Assembly: GCA_024226315.1 (NCBI GenBank)
Contig: JAAELT010000332.1
Span: 21,295-85,294, forward strand
Direction of reading: 5' to 3'
Source of the DNA: a bacterium
GTDB taxonomy: Bacteria > Acidobacteriota > Thermoanaerobaculia > Multivoradales > J023
Length of the DNA stretch: 64,000 bases
The notes beneath the pieces were generated by a model. That model had not been told where the DNA came from. It ran no database searches and worked only from the letters and a program-made list of their open reading frames with translations. Of this stretch, positions 53,557 through 61,291 are shown piece after piece. The position numbers and the translations under genes are program-made. The number at the start of each line of letters is the position of its first letter. The stretch's first letter is position 1.

Positions 53557-55104
53557 TCAGTGACGGAAGTGTCTCTTGCCGGTCATCAGCATGGCGATGC
53601 CGTGCTCGTCGGCCGCCGCGATCACTTCGTCGTCGCGCTTGCTGCCACCGGGCTGGACCACCGCCTTGACGCCGGCCTTGGCCAGCACGTCGAGGCCATC
53701 GCGAAAGGGGAAGAACGCGTCGGAGGCGGCAGCCGCTCCCTCGACCGATTCCTGGGCTTTGCCCACCGCCAGCTCACAGGAGTCGACACGGCTCATCTGC
53801 CCGGCCCCGATCCCCAGGGTCCGGTCGGCGCGGGCCACCACGATGGCGTTCGACTTGACCCCGCGGGCCACCTTCCAGGCGAGGTCCAGCGCCTCGCGCT
53901 CCTCGTCGCTCGGCTGGCGGGCGGTAGCGCAGGTCCACTCGGTGGGGTCGTCGCCTTCGGCGTCGGGGCTCTGGGCCAGGAAGCCGCCATCGATCCCTCG
54001 CAGCTCGATCTCGCTGGCCGCCGGCGCATAGGTCGGGCAGCGGATCAGTCGCAGACGCTTCTTGGCGGCGAACAGGTTGAGCGATTCCTCACCGAAGCCC
54101 GGCGCCACGACGACTTCCACGAACAGATGCGCCATGGCTGCCGCCAGCGCGCTGTCCGCGGGTCGGTTGCCGGCGATCACCGAGCCGAAGGCCGACAACG
54201 GGTCGCAGGCCAGCGCTCTCTCGTAGGCGGTCTGGAGGTCGGGCCCCACCCCCACGCCGCAGGGGTTGTTGTGTTTTACGATGACCACCGCCGGCTGCTC
54301 GAATTGCGCCACCAGCTTGCGCGCGGCGTCAGCGTCGAGAAGGTTGTTGAACGACAGCTTCTTGCCCTGCAGCTTCTCCATGCCGCCGAATACGCCGTAC
54401 TCGCCCTGCACCCGGTAGACGGCGGCCTCCTGGTGGGGGTTCTCGCCGTAGCGGGGCTTCAGCTCGCGGCCGAGGTCGATCAGAAGGTGGCGCGGGAAGC
54501 GGTTCTCGGCCTCGGCGCTCTGGCGCTCCAGCCACACGGAGATGGCGGCGTCGTAGGCCTGGGTGTGGCGGAAGGCCTTGATCGCCAGCCCCCGGCGCAC
54601 CGGCTCGGGCACCAGCTTCTCGCCGTCTTCGAGCGCCGCCTGCACCTGGGTGTAGTCGTCCGGATCGACGATCACCGTCACGCCGCGAAAGTTCTTGGCG
54701 GCGCCGCGGATCATCGCCGGGCCGCCGATGTCGATCATCTCGATCACTTCCTCGAACGACGCGCCGGAAGCGGCGGTCTCCCGGAACGGATAGAGGTTGA
54801 CCACTACCAGGTCGATCGGCGAGATGCCGGTCTCCTGCAGCTCGGTGAGATGACGGGCCTGGCCGCGATCGGCCAGGATGCCACCGTGGATTTCGGGGTG
54901 CAGGGTCTTCACCCGGCCACCGAGAAGCTCGGCTTGGCCGGTGATTTGCGACACCGGCGTCACCGGCACGCCGGCCGCCTCGAGGACCTTGCGGGTGCCG
55001 CCAGTGGAAAGGATCTCGATCCCCATGGCGGAGAGCGCGCGGGCGAATTCCTCGACCCCTCGCTTGTCGAAGACGGAGATCAGAGCACGTTGAGCTGGCA
55101 GCAT
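53557..55104 (-). CDS. purH: Bifunctional AICAR transformylase / IMP cyclohydrolase
   Basis: The 515-residue protein has the N-terminal MGS-like cyclohydrolase domain (LISVFDKRGVEEFARAL, STGGTRKVL near 33, GRVKTLHPEIHGGIL near 65) and the C-terminal transformylase domain (YGENPHQEAAVY near 204, KLSFNNLLDADAA near 227, KHNNPCGV near 250, and a final MLMTGKRHFRH). It completes purine synthesis to IMP. The start codon lies at the edge of a 21-base tandem duplication. Confidence 0.96.
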   Translation of the reverse strand: MLPAQRALISVFDKRGVEEFARALSAMGIEILSTGGTRKVLEAAGVPVTPVSQITGQAELLGGRVKTLHPEIHGGILADRGQARHLTELQETGISPIDLVVVNLYPFRETAASGASFEEVIEMIDIGGPAMIRGAAKNFRGVTVIVDPDDYTQVQAALEDGEKLVPEPVRRGLAIKAFRHTQAYDAAISVWLERQSAEAENRFPRHLLIDLGRELKPRYGENPHQEAAVYRVQGEYGVFGGMEKLQGKKLSFNNLLDADAARKLVAQFEQPAVVIVKHNNPCGVGVGPDLQTAYERALACDPLSAFGSVIAGNRPADSALAAAMAHLFVEVVVAPGFGEESLNLFAAKKRLRLIRCPTYAPAASEIELRGIDGGFLAQSPDAEGDDPTEWTCATARQPSDEEREALDLAWKVARGVKSNAIVVARADRTLGIGAGQMSRVDSCELAVGKAQESVEGAAAASDAFFPFRDGLDVLAKAGVKAVVQPGGSKRDDEVIAAADEHGIAMLMTGKRHFRH

Positions 55105-55144
55105 GGTTCGTTCGGCAGACAGGATGGTTCGTTGGGCAGACGGG
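55103..55144. repeat. 21-base tandem duplication at the purH start
   Basis: Two adjacent 21-base copies, differing at two positions, both beginning ATGGTTCGTT on the plus strand. The copy next to the gene contains the sequence just upstream of the purH ATG, so the translation start region has been duplicated. Confidence 0.7.
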
Positions 55145-55176
55145 CTTCTCGAGTAGATGGATTGTCGAGCGGACGG

Positions 55177-55953
55177 CTAGCGGCGGGGTGAGGCGCCTTG
55201 GCGCGGTAACTGGATGACGTCGCGGCCCCTCAGAGGGACTCTCCGGCGAGTGTCGATGCCGCCGGCTTCGAGCCAAATATAGCGCAGCACCTGGGCGATG
55301 TCACTGACGGCATGGCTGTAGGCCAGACCGGCGACGGCGTAGGCGGTGGAGCGGTCGTCGAAGGCTCGGCGGCCGGACTGAAAGCGCACCCGCCGGTACT
55401 CGCGGCCGACCATCGGATAGAGCTTGCGGCTGCGCTCGAGGGTCGTGTCGAGCAGGCGGGGCAGATTGCCGTCCGCGCCGGGCTCGAAGCCGTAGAAGAC
55501 GATCCGCACCCGCGGCTCCACGGATTCGAGGTAGGAGAGGTAGTCCGCGAAGTAGCGCGCCTCCTCGGGATCGGACTGCTCGGCGTTCAAGGGGTTGTTG
55601 GCGTCGGCCACGAAGTGGGAGACGATGCCCAGCCGGTAGGAGACCTCGTTGAAGGGCTGATGGGCGGTGATGGTGCGGATGGCGTTGTCGACCGCAGCCG
55701 CGATCGAGGCGTCGAGCCGGCCGGAACCGTCGGCGTTCTTGGCGTGGGCCTGGGGGTCGCGCTCGGCGAAGCCGTCACGCACTCCCTGGAGGTACGCCAG
55801 GCGGTTGCGTGCCAGCTGCCGGTAGAGGTCCGGCGGCGCCAGGCGGGCGGCGTGCTCGGCGATCGCCTGCTGGCTGGCCGGCGTCCAGGCCAGGGCCGGG
55901 GCGACGAAGCTCAGCAGGACGGCGGCGAGCAAGAGGTGGCGAAGACTCTGCAC
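55177..55953 (-). CDS. Secreted zinc-dependent phospholipase C-like protein
   Basis: GTG 55953 opens at a signal peptide (QSLRHLLLAAVLLSFVAPALA). The 258-residue protein has several His/Asp residues in the helical order seen in zinc-dependent phospholipase C/S1-P1-type proteins: Trp after cleavage (AWTPASQQAIAEHAA), LGIVSHFVADANNPLN near 122 and AYSHAVSDIAQ near 225. The metal set is only partly recognisable, so the fold call is moderate and the substrate unknown. Confidence 0.55.
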   Translation of the reverse strand: MQSLRHLLLAAVLLSFVAPALAWTPASQQAIAEHAARLAPPDLYRQLARNRLAYLQGVRDGFAERDPQAHAKNADGSGRLDASIAAAVDNAIRTITAHQPFNEVSYRLGIVSHFVADANNPLNAEQSDPEEARYFADYLSYLESVEPRVRIVFYGFEPGADGNLPRLLDTTLERSRKLYPMVGREYRRVRFQSGRRAFDDRSTAYAVAGLAYSHAVSDIAQVLRYIWLEAGGIDTRRRVPLRGRDVIQLPRQGASPRR

Positions 55954-56032
55954 GGGCGCATTGTACCCATCCCGGCCCGGCGGCACACGAAGTCGAACCA
56001 AACGAGTCTCGACCCGTCCGTCGACCTTGCCG

Positions 56033-56248
56033 CTGGATCAGTCTGGCCGCCATCAAGCTCCAGCAGAATTGGCCGCTGGACCGGGATGAGCCAGATCCAG
56101 ATCCAGCAGCAATGTGTCACTGGATGAGGATGGGCCTTAGGTTCCTCCAGCAGAGATTTCCGCTGGATCAGATTGAGCTTCATCCAGGTCCAGCAGAGAT
56201 CTCTGCTGGACCTGGATCAGCCTCATTTCACTCCAGCAGTGCATGCCC
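56033..56248. repeat. Tandem dyad array B: five 43-44 nt units (CTGGAT-N19-ATCCAG-CAG)
   Basis: Units start at 56033, 56076, 56120, 56163 and 56206. Positions 1-5 of each are CTGGA and positions 27-34 are TCCAGCAG in every unit, in exact register. The geometry equals that of array A (arms at 1-6 and 26-31), but each arm has G-C where A has T-A. Boundaries form longer dyads; 56182-56217 is a perfect 36-base palindrome. The array lies 20 bases beyond the stop of the second CGNR gene. It also occupies most of the gap 55954-56268, which holds no gene. Confidence 0.85.
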
Positions 56249-56268
56249 CGGCGGGGATTGGCCGCGAC

Positions 56269-56910
56269 CTACACCCGCTCCTTCTTGCCTCGGCGGTGCC
56301 AATAGCGCAGGTTGGCCGTGCGGTGGCCGCAGGTCTTCGACTCGCACCACCTGCGGTAGCCGCTGGGGGAGCGATCGACGAAGAACAGCCGGCAGCCTTT
56401 GGCCGCGCACTGGCGCACGTGGGGCCGGCCCCCGGCGGCGACCATCACCTCCACGGCCGAGCTCAGGATCGGCGACAGCAGGCCGTCGAGCACGTCGCCA
56501 CCGCCGGCCCATCCCCAGGCGGCGCCCGCGTCGGCGGCGACCAGGCGCAGCGTCAGCGACGACTCGGCCACGGCGTGGTTGAAGGCCTCGAGGTAGCCCT
56601 CGGGCGCGGGCTTCTGGAGCTGGCTGGCGACGAAGCTCCGGGCCAGGCCGGCGCGGATCGTCGCCGCGCGTTCGAACGCCACCTCCGCCTCCGCCGGCCG
56701 CTCCGCCGCCAACTGTCGCAGGCGCTCCGCCTCCTGGGCCGACACGATGCCGACCTCGCGGCTCCAGATCACCAGCTCGGCGAAGCTCGAAACCCCCTGC
56801 TGCCGGTTCTCGGGCCGTGCGCCGGCAGTGTTGACGAAGGCGACGCAGAGCTCGCCGGCGAGCCCGAGTTGGGGGCCGCGCGGCGGTGGCGGTTTTCTCT
56901 GCCTGGCCAT
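56269..56910 (-). CDS. CGNR-type zinc-finger protein (ABATE-like), copy 2
   Basis: The 213-residue protein starts at ATG 56910 and aligns over its whole length with the protein at 22504-23142: RKPPPPRGPQL, CVAFVNTAGAR, a helical middle, then QCAAKGCRLFFVDRSPSG near 160, WCESKTCGHR near 184 and a basic tail. Four Cys would bind zinc; CGHR replaces CGNR. Family members are putative transcription regulators. As with the other copy, a dyad array follows the stop codon. Confidence 0.8.
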   Translation of the reverse strand: MARQRKPPPPRGPQLGLAGELCVAFVNTAGARPENRQQGVSSFAELVIWSREVGIVSAQEAERLRQLAAERPAEAEVAFERAATIRAGLARSFVASQLQKPAPEGYLEAFNHAVAESSLTLRLVAADAGAAWGWAGGGDVLDGLLSPILSSAVEVMVAAGGRPHVRQCAAKGCRLFFVDRSPSGYRRWCESKTCGHRTANLRYWHRRGKKERV

Positions 56911-57075
56911 GGCGGAATGATAGCGCCTCGGCGCCCGCGGCGGATGGTAGAGCTGAGCGGGCGCTACGATGCACGGTCTGCAGTGGAGTCTTCCCAGCGA
57001 AGCGCAGTGGGAATCCGCGGCGCGTGGCGAGGGCGGGCGGGCGACGGATGGTACTACGAGATCGAATCGGTGCCC

Positions 57076-57104
57076 TTGACAGGAATACAGGAATACAGTT
57101 TACT
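57076..57104 (+). promoter_or_regulatory. Promoter/operator of the RHH-PIN pair
   Basis: TTGACA (57076-57081) is followed after 17 bases by TTTACT (57099-57104). The spacer holds a direct repeat of AGGAATAC, a possible operator for the RHH protein. The predicted start falls on or next to the ATG at 57111, so the transcript may be leaderless. Confidence 0.6.
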
Positions 57105-57110
57105 GGGATC

Positions 57111-57404
57111 ATGAAAGCGACGATGGAAATCCCCGACGACCTCTATCGCCAAGTGAAGGCGAAAAGCGCCCTGGAGGGACGGCCGGTTCGGGAAGTGGCG
57201 GTTGAGCTCTTCCGCCGGTACGTGGGACTCGGCGAGCCCGGGCGCGGAGGTCGAGACTCCGAGGAACAGCAGCAGATCGACGGCGAATCGACACCGGAAT
57301 GGTTCGGGATCCTGCGGAGCTCTGCCCAAGAGGTCAGGCGGCATGACATGGAAGCGGTTCGGCAGAGCATCGCGCGAGGCATCACAGCGGACCGTAGCCT
57401 GTGA
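57111..57404 (+). CDS. Ribbon-helix-helix antitoxin of a PIN toxin
   Basis: The 97-residue protein opens with MKATMEIPDDLYRQVKAKSA, then EGRPVREVAVELFRRYVG: a beta strand and two helices, the RHH DNA-binding fold. The remaining residues, rich in Glu and Arg, would bind the toxin. No ribosome site is visible before the ATG, which fits leaderless initiation. It overlaps the PIN gene by GTGA. Confidence 0.8.
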   Translation: MKATMEIPDDLYRQVKAKSALEGRPVREVAVELFRRYVGLGEPGRGGRDSEEQQQIDGESTPEWFGILRSSAQEVRRHDMEAVRQSIARGITADRSL

Positions 57405-57805
57405 TCGCAGGGCTAGACACTTCCGTCGTAGTGCGCCTCCTGACCGGTGAGCCCGCAGACCTCGCGATCGTCGCCCTGCGTTACCTCCAAGAGCAGCTGG
57501 GATCGGAAGACCGGGTGCTGGTCTCCGATTGGGTGCTGGCGGAGACCTACTACGCGCTTCAGCATCACTACGGGGCGTCGAAGAAGGAGACGCTCGACGC
57601 CTTGCGGAGCTTTCTAGAGACCTCGGGTGTCGAAGGTACGGGAGAGGTCGCCGAGGTGATCGCCAACCCGGGTCTGGAATCCGCAAAACCTGGTTTCATC
57701 GATCGGGTCATCCACGCCAACTATCTTCGCTCGGGTGTCGAAGAGGTCGTGACCTTCGAGAAGGCCGCTGCCAAGCTTCCCTCCGTCCGCGTGCTGACCG
57801 CTTGA
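57401..57805 (+). CDS. PIN-domain toxin
   Basis: The 134-residue protein begins IAGLDTSVVVRLLTGEP, with the first PIN Asp, and continues with Glu in VSDWVLAETYYALQHHYG near 47, Asp in FIDRVIHANYL near 101 and a final VTFEKAAAKLPSVRVL, where the usual T-x-D is T-F-E. PIN toxins are metal-dependent RNases. GTG 57401 overlaps the antitoxin gene. Confidence 0.85.
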   Translation: MIAGLDTSVVVRLLTGEPADLAIVALRYLQEQLGSEDRVLVSDWVLAETYYALQHHYGASKKETLDALRSFLETSGVEGTGEVAEVIANPGLESAKPGFIDRVIHANYLRSGVEEVVTFEKAAAKLPSVRVLTA

Positions 57806-57887
57806 CGTGGTACTGGAGGCGCAGCCGAGATCGTCCCACTGCCGAAGAGCCCCTGGACCCCACCAAGAAGAACAAGACAACAAGAGG

Positions 57888-58643
57888 TCAAGTGCTCGCG
57901 GGAGCGGCCAACACACGGAAGCCGATGTCGACGAGCCGGTACGAAGCGCGGCTCCTGTGGCGGATAGCGGCCCGCAGGTAGACTGCGGAGTAGTCCCAGC
58001 AGCCGCCCCGAAGCACCCTGAAATCCTCCTTCGGGTCTCCGATCGGATCAGCACACCATTCCCAGACGTTCCCCGCCTGGTCGCAGTGCTCAAAGGGCCC
58101 GGCTCCCAACGGATAGACCCCGACCGGTGTCGGCGAGCCGACGTTGGGCTCGTACTCGGGCGCGAGGTTCGCGATGTGGTCGGTGCGGTCGACGAGGTCT
58201 TGGAGGTAGGGGGCGAGGTCGACGGGCGCGCCTGCATCCTCGCTGTCCATGCGGCCGGGGGCGTGGCTCACCAGCCAGGGAAAGAGGCCGGTGGCGACAT
58301 TGGCGGCCAGGTCCCCGGGCGTGGTGAAGGTGTCGCGCGTGAAGGTGCTGTCGAGATAGTCCTTGAAGTCGGTCAGCCCGCGCACGGCGGCGACCACTTT
58401 CTGAACTTGCTTATCGGTCTTCGCTTCCGAGAGCCCGAGCTCTTCGCGGTCGCCGCTCCAGGGATATTCCGGATCGACGAGAAAAGCGAACACCGGTTTG
58501 CCGGCGCCGTGCGCCGCTTCGACCTCGTACCAGGTGACGCTCATCTTGCCGTCGCCGCCCTCCTTCTCGCTCGGCACCCAGCCGTAGCGGTGTGCAACGA
58601 TCACGACCAGGGCGTCGGCGCTGGCCGCCTTCTCCCGACACAC
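57888..58643 (-). pseudogene. DUF4062-like fragment joined to C-terminal FGE/SUMF1 fragment
   Basis: Reading from GTG 58643, residues 8-60 match the second half of DUF4062 (ALVVIVAHRYGWVPSE, then TWYEVEAAHGAGKPVFAFL). Residues 165-251 match the end of a formylglycine-generating-enzyme/SUMF1 domain: DQAGNVWEWCADPIG, FRVLRGGCWDYS, then RLVDIGFRVL. The beginning of DUF4062 and most of the FGE domain are missing. Such multidomain proteins occur in defence and signalling clusters. This looks like a remnant with an internal deletion and a lost 5' end, though the frame is open. Confidence 0.6.
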
Positions 58644-58803
58644 GGCCGGTCCGGATCGTCGGCCTGCGATCCCTTGCCTGCGGCGGCCATTCCCTTCATC
58701 CTATCGGCGCAATCGGGCGTTACAACGGCCAGGACAACTCACCGCGGTAGAACCTCGGCCAGCGGGAGCTCGAGCGTGAGTTGTTGAAAAAACGAGGCTC
58801 AAG
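58644..58803. other. Spacer between the DUF4062/FGE remnant and the attachment site
   Basis: No gene, tRNA or strong hairpin is visible. The continuation of DUF4062 is not recovered upstream of the remnant. Confidence 0.4.
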
Positions 58804-58854
58804 TGGTGCCCAGGGGCGGAATTGAACCACCGACACCCTGATTTTCAGTCTGGA
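58804..58854 (-). other. 3' part of a tRNA-Phe gene: attachment site of an integrated element
   Basis: On the minus strand the sequence gives an anticodon loop CTGAAAA (GAA, Phe) with stem 3' strand TCAGG, variable loop, a T-arm with GGTTCAATTCC, acceptor 3' strand CCTGGGCA and CCA (58806-58804). The 5' half is absent; the bases that should pair with the anticodon stem mismatch at one position and then diverge. A tyrosine integrase lies next to it, as expected at an attR/attL left by insertion into tRNA-Phe. Confidence 0.8.
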
Positions 58855-58868
58855 TTCTCCAGCCTTAC

Positions 58869-58913
58869 AGATCTTCGAAGATCTTTGACGAACTTGGATA
58901 AAGTTAGTATAAT
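58869..58913 (+). promoter_or_regulatory. Integrase promoter with palindromic operator
   Basis: TTGACG (58885-58890) and a perfect TATAAT (58908-58913) are 17 bases apart. Just upstream, 58869-58884 is a perfect 16-base palindrome (AGATCTTC and its complement), a likely repressor site. Confidence 0.75.
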
Positions 58914-58969
58914 CAGTCTGTTAGCTTACGATCTTCAACGAAGAACTTTGATGCACTACGATCTAATTT

Positions 58970-59010
58970 GGTCACAGCATGGTCACAGCTGGTCACGGCA
59001 CGGTAACAGC
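58970..59010 (+). repeat. Four direct repeats GGTCACAGC near the att site
   Basis: GGTCACAGC, GGTCACAGC, GGTCACGGC and GGTAACAGC start at 58970, 58981, 58991 and 59002. A 10-11 base spacing puts them on one DNA face, as for recombinase arm sites or an excisionase. Confidence 0.6.
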
Positions 59011-59029
59011 AAAAACAGGAGATCGGCGA

Positions 59030-60277
59030 ATGGCAAAGCTCACGAAGGCACGCATTGACGTTGCCAAGTACGCCGGCAAGACCTACACGGGGAAGGATGG
59101 TCGAGTGCGGCACGGCGACTGCATCCTATGGGACGGTGGGAACGGCGGTATGCGCGGGCTCGGGCTCCGTATCCATCCTAGCGGGCGCAAGACATTCATC
59201 CTGAAATACAGGACCCGGAACCAGCGGAGGCGCCAGCTGGTCATCGGCGAGTTTGGGACCCTGACCTTGGTCCAAGCTCGGCGGCGCGCGCGGCGAAAGC
59301 TGGTGAAGATCTCAGACGGGGAAGATCCCCTCGCGGATCGCCGCAAAGCGGCTCGGGCCGAGGCCGTGGCTCAGCTCGCGGAGCGCTACCTCGTAAGACA
59401 CGCAGAGCCCAAGAAGAGACCTAAGAGTGTCGAAGAGGATCGGCGGATGCTCAGGCTCCACGTCATACCGCGGCTCGGCCATCGAAAGGTCGAGGACGTA
59501 GACCGCCGCGACATTGCCGACCTCCATCACGCCATGCGAGCGACTCCCTACGCCGCCAACCGAGTCCTCTCGCTGCTGTCGAAGATGTTCAGCTTGGCGG
59601 AGAAGTGGGGGATCCGGGCTGACGGTTCCAACCCCTGCCGCCATGTGGAGCGATTTCGCGAGGAGCGTCGAGAGAGGTACCTGTCGGCCGAAGAGCTGGG
59701 ATCGCTAGCCGAGGCCTTGGCGACCGTTGAGCGCGAAGGCAAAATCGGACCGCATGCCGTCGCAGCGGTCCGTCTGCTGCTGCTGACGGGTTGTCGTCTC
59801 CGGGAGATCCTCGGGCTCCGATGGGAAGACGTCGACCTCAGGGCGAGATTGCTCAGACTCCGGTCCTCGAAGACAGGGCCGAAGCTCGTCTACCTGAGCG
59901 CCCCAGCGCGGGAGGTTCTCTCGAACATCCCACGGACGGAAGGTTTCCTCTACGTCGTCGAAGGCCGAAACCCGAGCGCTCCCAGGGCGGATCTGACCAA
60001 GCCTTGGCGCCGGATCCGGATCCTGGCACAGCTGGAGGACGTCAGGATCCATGATCTCCGTCACACTCACGCAGCCGTTGGCGCGGGTCTCGGACTCTCG
60101 TTGCCGATGCTAGGGAGGCTTCTCGGCCACACCCAGCCCGTCACCACGGCGCGCTACGCCCACTTGGCGGTCGATCCCATGCACGAAGCGGCCGACCGGA
60201 TCGGGGCAGAGCTGGCAGCGGCCATGAGCGGCGGCGAGAAGGCTTCGGTGGCGCAACTAGTGCGCCGACGAGCCTGA
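59030..60277 (+). CDS. Tyrosine recombinase (site-specific integrase)
   Basis: ATG 59030 has AGGAG 8 bases upstream. The 415-residue protein has an N-terminal DUF4102-like arm-binding region (GLGLRIHPSGRKTFILKYR near 39), a core-binding domain (about 120-200) and the catalytic domain with Arg in LLTGCRLREILGLRW near 266, His-x-x-Arg in IHDLRHTHAAV near 344, His in LLGHTQ near 366 and the nucleophile Tyr in TTARYAHL near 376. It would integrate the element at the adjacent tRNA-Phe site. Confidence 0.94.
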   Translation: MAKLTKARIDVAKYAGKTYTGKDGRVRHGDCILWDGGNGGMRGLGLRIHPSGRKTFILKYRTRNQRRRQLVIGEFGTLTLVQARRRARRKLVKISDGEDPLADRRKAARAEAVAQLAERYLVRHAEPKKRPKSVEEDRRMLRLHVIPRLGHRKVEDVDRRDIADLHHAMRATPYAANRVLSLLSKMFSLAEKWGIRADGSNPCRHVERFREERRERYLSAEELGSLAEALATVEREGKIGPHAVAAVRLLLLTGCRLREILGLRWEDVDLRARLLRLRSSKTGPKLVYLSAPAREVLSNIPRTEGFLYVVEGRNPSAPRADLTKPWRRIRILAQLEDVRIHDLRHTHAAVGAGLGLSLPMLGRLLGHTQPVTTARYAHLAVDPMHEAADRIGAELAAAMSGGEKASVAQLVRRRA

Positions 60278-60339
60278 GACTGAGGAAGGGACCGAAGCTG
60301 CCCCGGAACCCTGAGCTCGACCGCAAGATCGGCGCCGCG

Positions 60340-60600
60340 ATGCGGGCGCTCCGCAGGCGTAGCTCGCTCTCGGACGCCGAGGTCGCGGATCGCATGGGCT
60401 ACGGTCACAACGGCAAGCACTACGTGAATCGATGGGAGCGCGGTGATCGGGGTATCACCGCCGCAAGGCTGTTGCACTACCTGCAGGCGATCGGCGCCAA
60501 CCTCGCCGATCTCGATCGGGAGCTCAATCCTCGCTCGGCCGGTAGCCGGCGGCTGGAAGAGATCGCTCTAGAGATCCAGACCCTCACCGAGATCCGCTGA
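60340..60600 (+). CDS. XRE-family helix-turn-helix protein
   Basis: The 86-residue protein has SLSDAEVADRMGYG followed by KHYVNRWERGDRGITAARLLHYLQAIG, the XRE/Cro helix-turn-helix. It is a candidate repressor for the palindrome upstream of the integrase. In-frame non-stop codons reach back to a CTG at 60280, and homologous-looking residues (ELDRKIGAA) precede the ATG, so the true start may be upstream. Confidence 0.7.
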   Translation: MRALRRRSSLSDAEVADRMGYGHNGKHYVNRWERGDRGITAARLLHYLQAIGANLADLDRELNPRSAGSRRLEEIALEIQTLTEIR

Positions 60601-60896
60601 GTCGCCGAAGCGTCCCGCGGCCGACCAGTCCAGTCGGAATCGAACGAGACAGTTCAGTCCGAGAGAACTCGCGGGTGGGGCTCGGTCGATCAAAAGGCTT
60701 GTAATAATCGAATTCGTTGCCGTCGCTCGTAGGTCCTTCGCAGGTATTAGGAGCCTTTTAGGACTCCCAGTGCGTTTGCAGTAGCAGTCCTCAATCTGCA
60801 TAGTGCTTCCGGCAAGAGCCCCCAAGTATCGGCACATGGCTGCGGGCTCTGCTATGGCCAAAGTGCCCGGATCGAAAAACGAGCCAGGAGTCCCCG
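60601..60896. other. Intergenic region of the integrated element
   Basis: This stretch between two regulator genes has lower G+C (TAATAATCGAATTCG near 60710) and no convincing gene. It presumably carries the promoter of the next gene. Confidence 0.4.
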
Positions 60897-61115
60897 ATGC
60901 GCACCGAGACGACGTCGCCCTTTCTCACCACGCAGGAAGCCGCAAGATACCTGCGGCTTCGCCCCTCCACTCTCGCGCGCTGGCGGTCTGTCGGCGGTGG
61001 ACCACCCTTTCGCAAGTTCGGCGGCCGGGTGGTCTATTCGCGAGAGGAGCTGGAGGAATACGCGGAAGCGGGCCGCCGAGTCTCGACCTCTGACTCGGGT
61101 GCGTCAGCGCGGTAG
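60897..61115 (+). CDS. Excisionase/MerR-like helix-turn-helix protein
   Basis: The 72-residue protein has LTTQEAARYLRLRPSTLARW, then PPFRKFGGRVVYSREELEEY: the winged helix of the HTH-17/excisionase family used by integrative elements as directionality factors. It starts at ATG 60897. It fits the integrase nearby and is a candidate binder of the direct repeats. Confidence 0.8.
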   Translation: MRTETTSPFLTTQEAARYLRLRPSTLARWRSVGGGPPFRKFGGRVVYSREELEEYAEAGRRVSTSDSGASAR

Positions 61116-61130
61116 TCGGGCGTGACGAGC

Positions 61131-61180
61131 GGTGCGTCATGGTGCGTAGCGATGCGTAGAGGCGCGTGGCGATGCGTAGA
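61131..61180. repeat. Five helically phased 10-bp repeats (GRTGCGTNNN)
   Basis: GGTGCGTCAT, GGTGCGTAGC, GATGCGTAGA, GGCGCGTGGC and GATGCGTAGA follow each other without gaps, the last four forming a 20-bp near-perfect duplication. They end one base before the IS terminus. Confidence 0.65.
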
Positions 61181-61181
61181 G

Positions 61182-61238
61182 TGTCCGGCGTCAACTACTT
61201 TTGCCGGCTGGCGACAATTATTTTTGCCGGTTGTCGCA
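61182..61238 (+). repeat. IS21 left terminal repeats
   Basis: TGT terminus followed by two TTTTGCCGG motifs about 26 bases apart, matching the right end in inverse orientation. Confidence 0.8.
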
Positions 61239-61291
61239 GCCGGTTTTGAGCCGCCGCGACGACCGCCGGCGGTAGGGTTCTGGGCACATTA

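Noticed and set aside
58979..59029. Upstream in-frame start for the integrase
   Set aside because: It would translate the GGTCACAGC repeats; ATG 59030 has a proper ribosome site.
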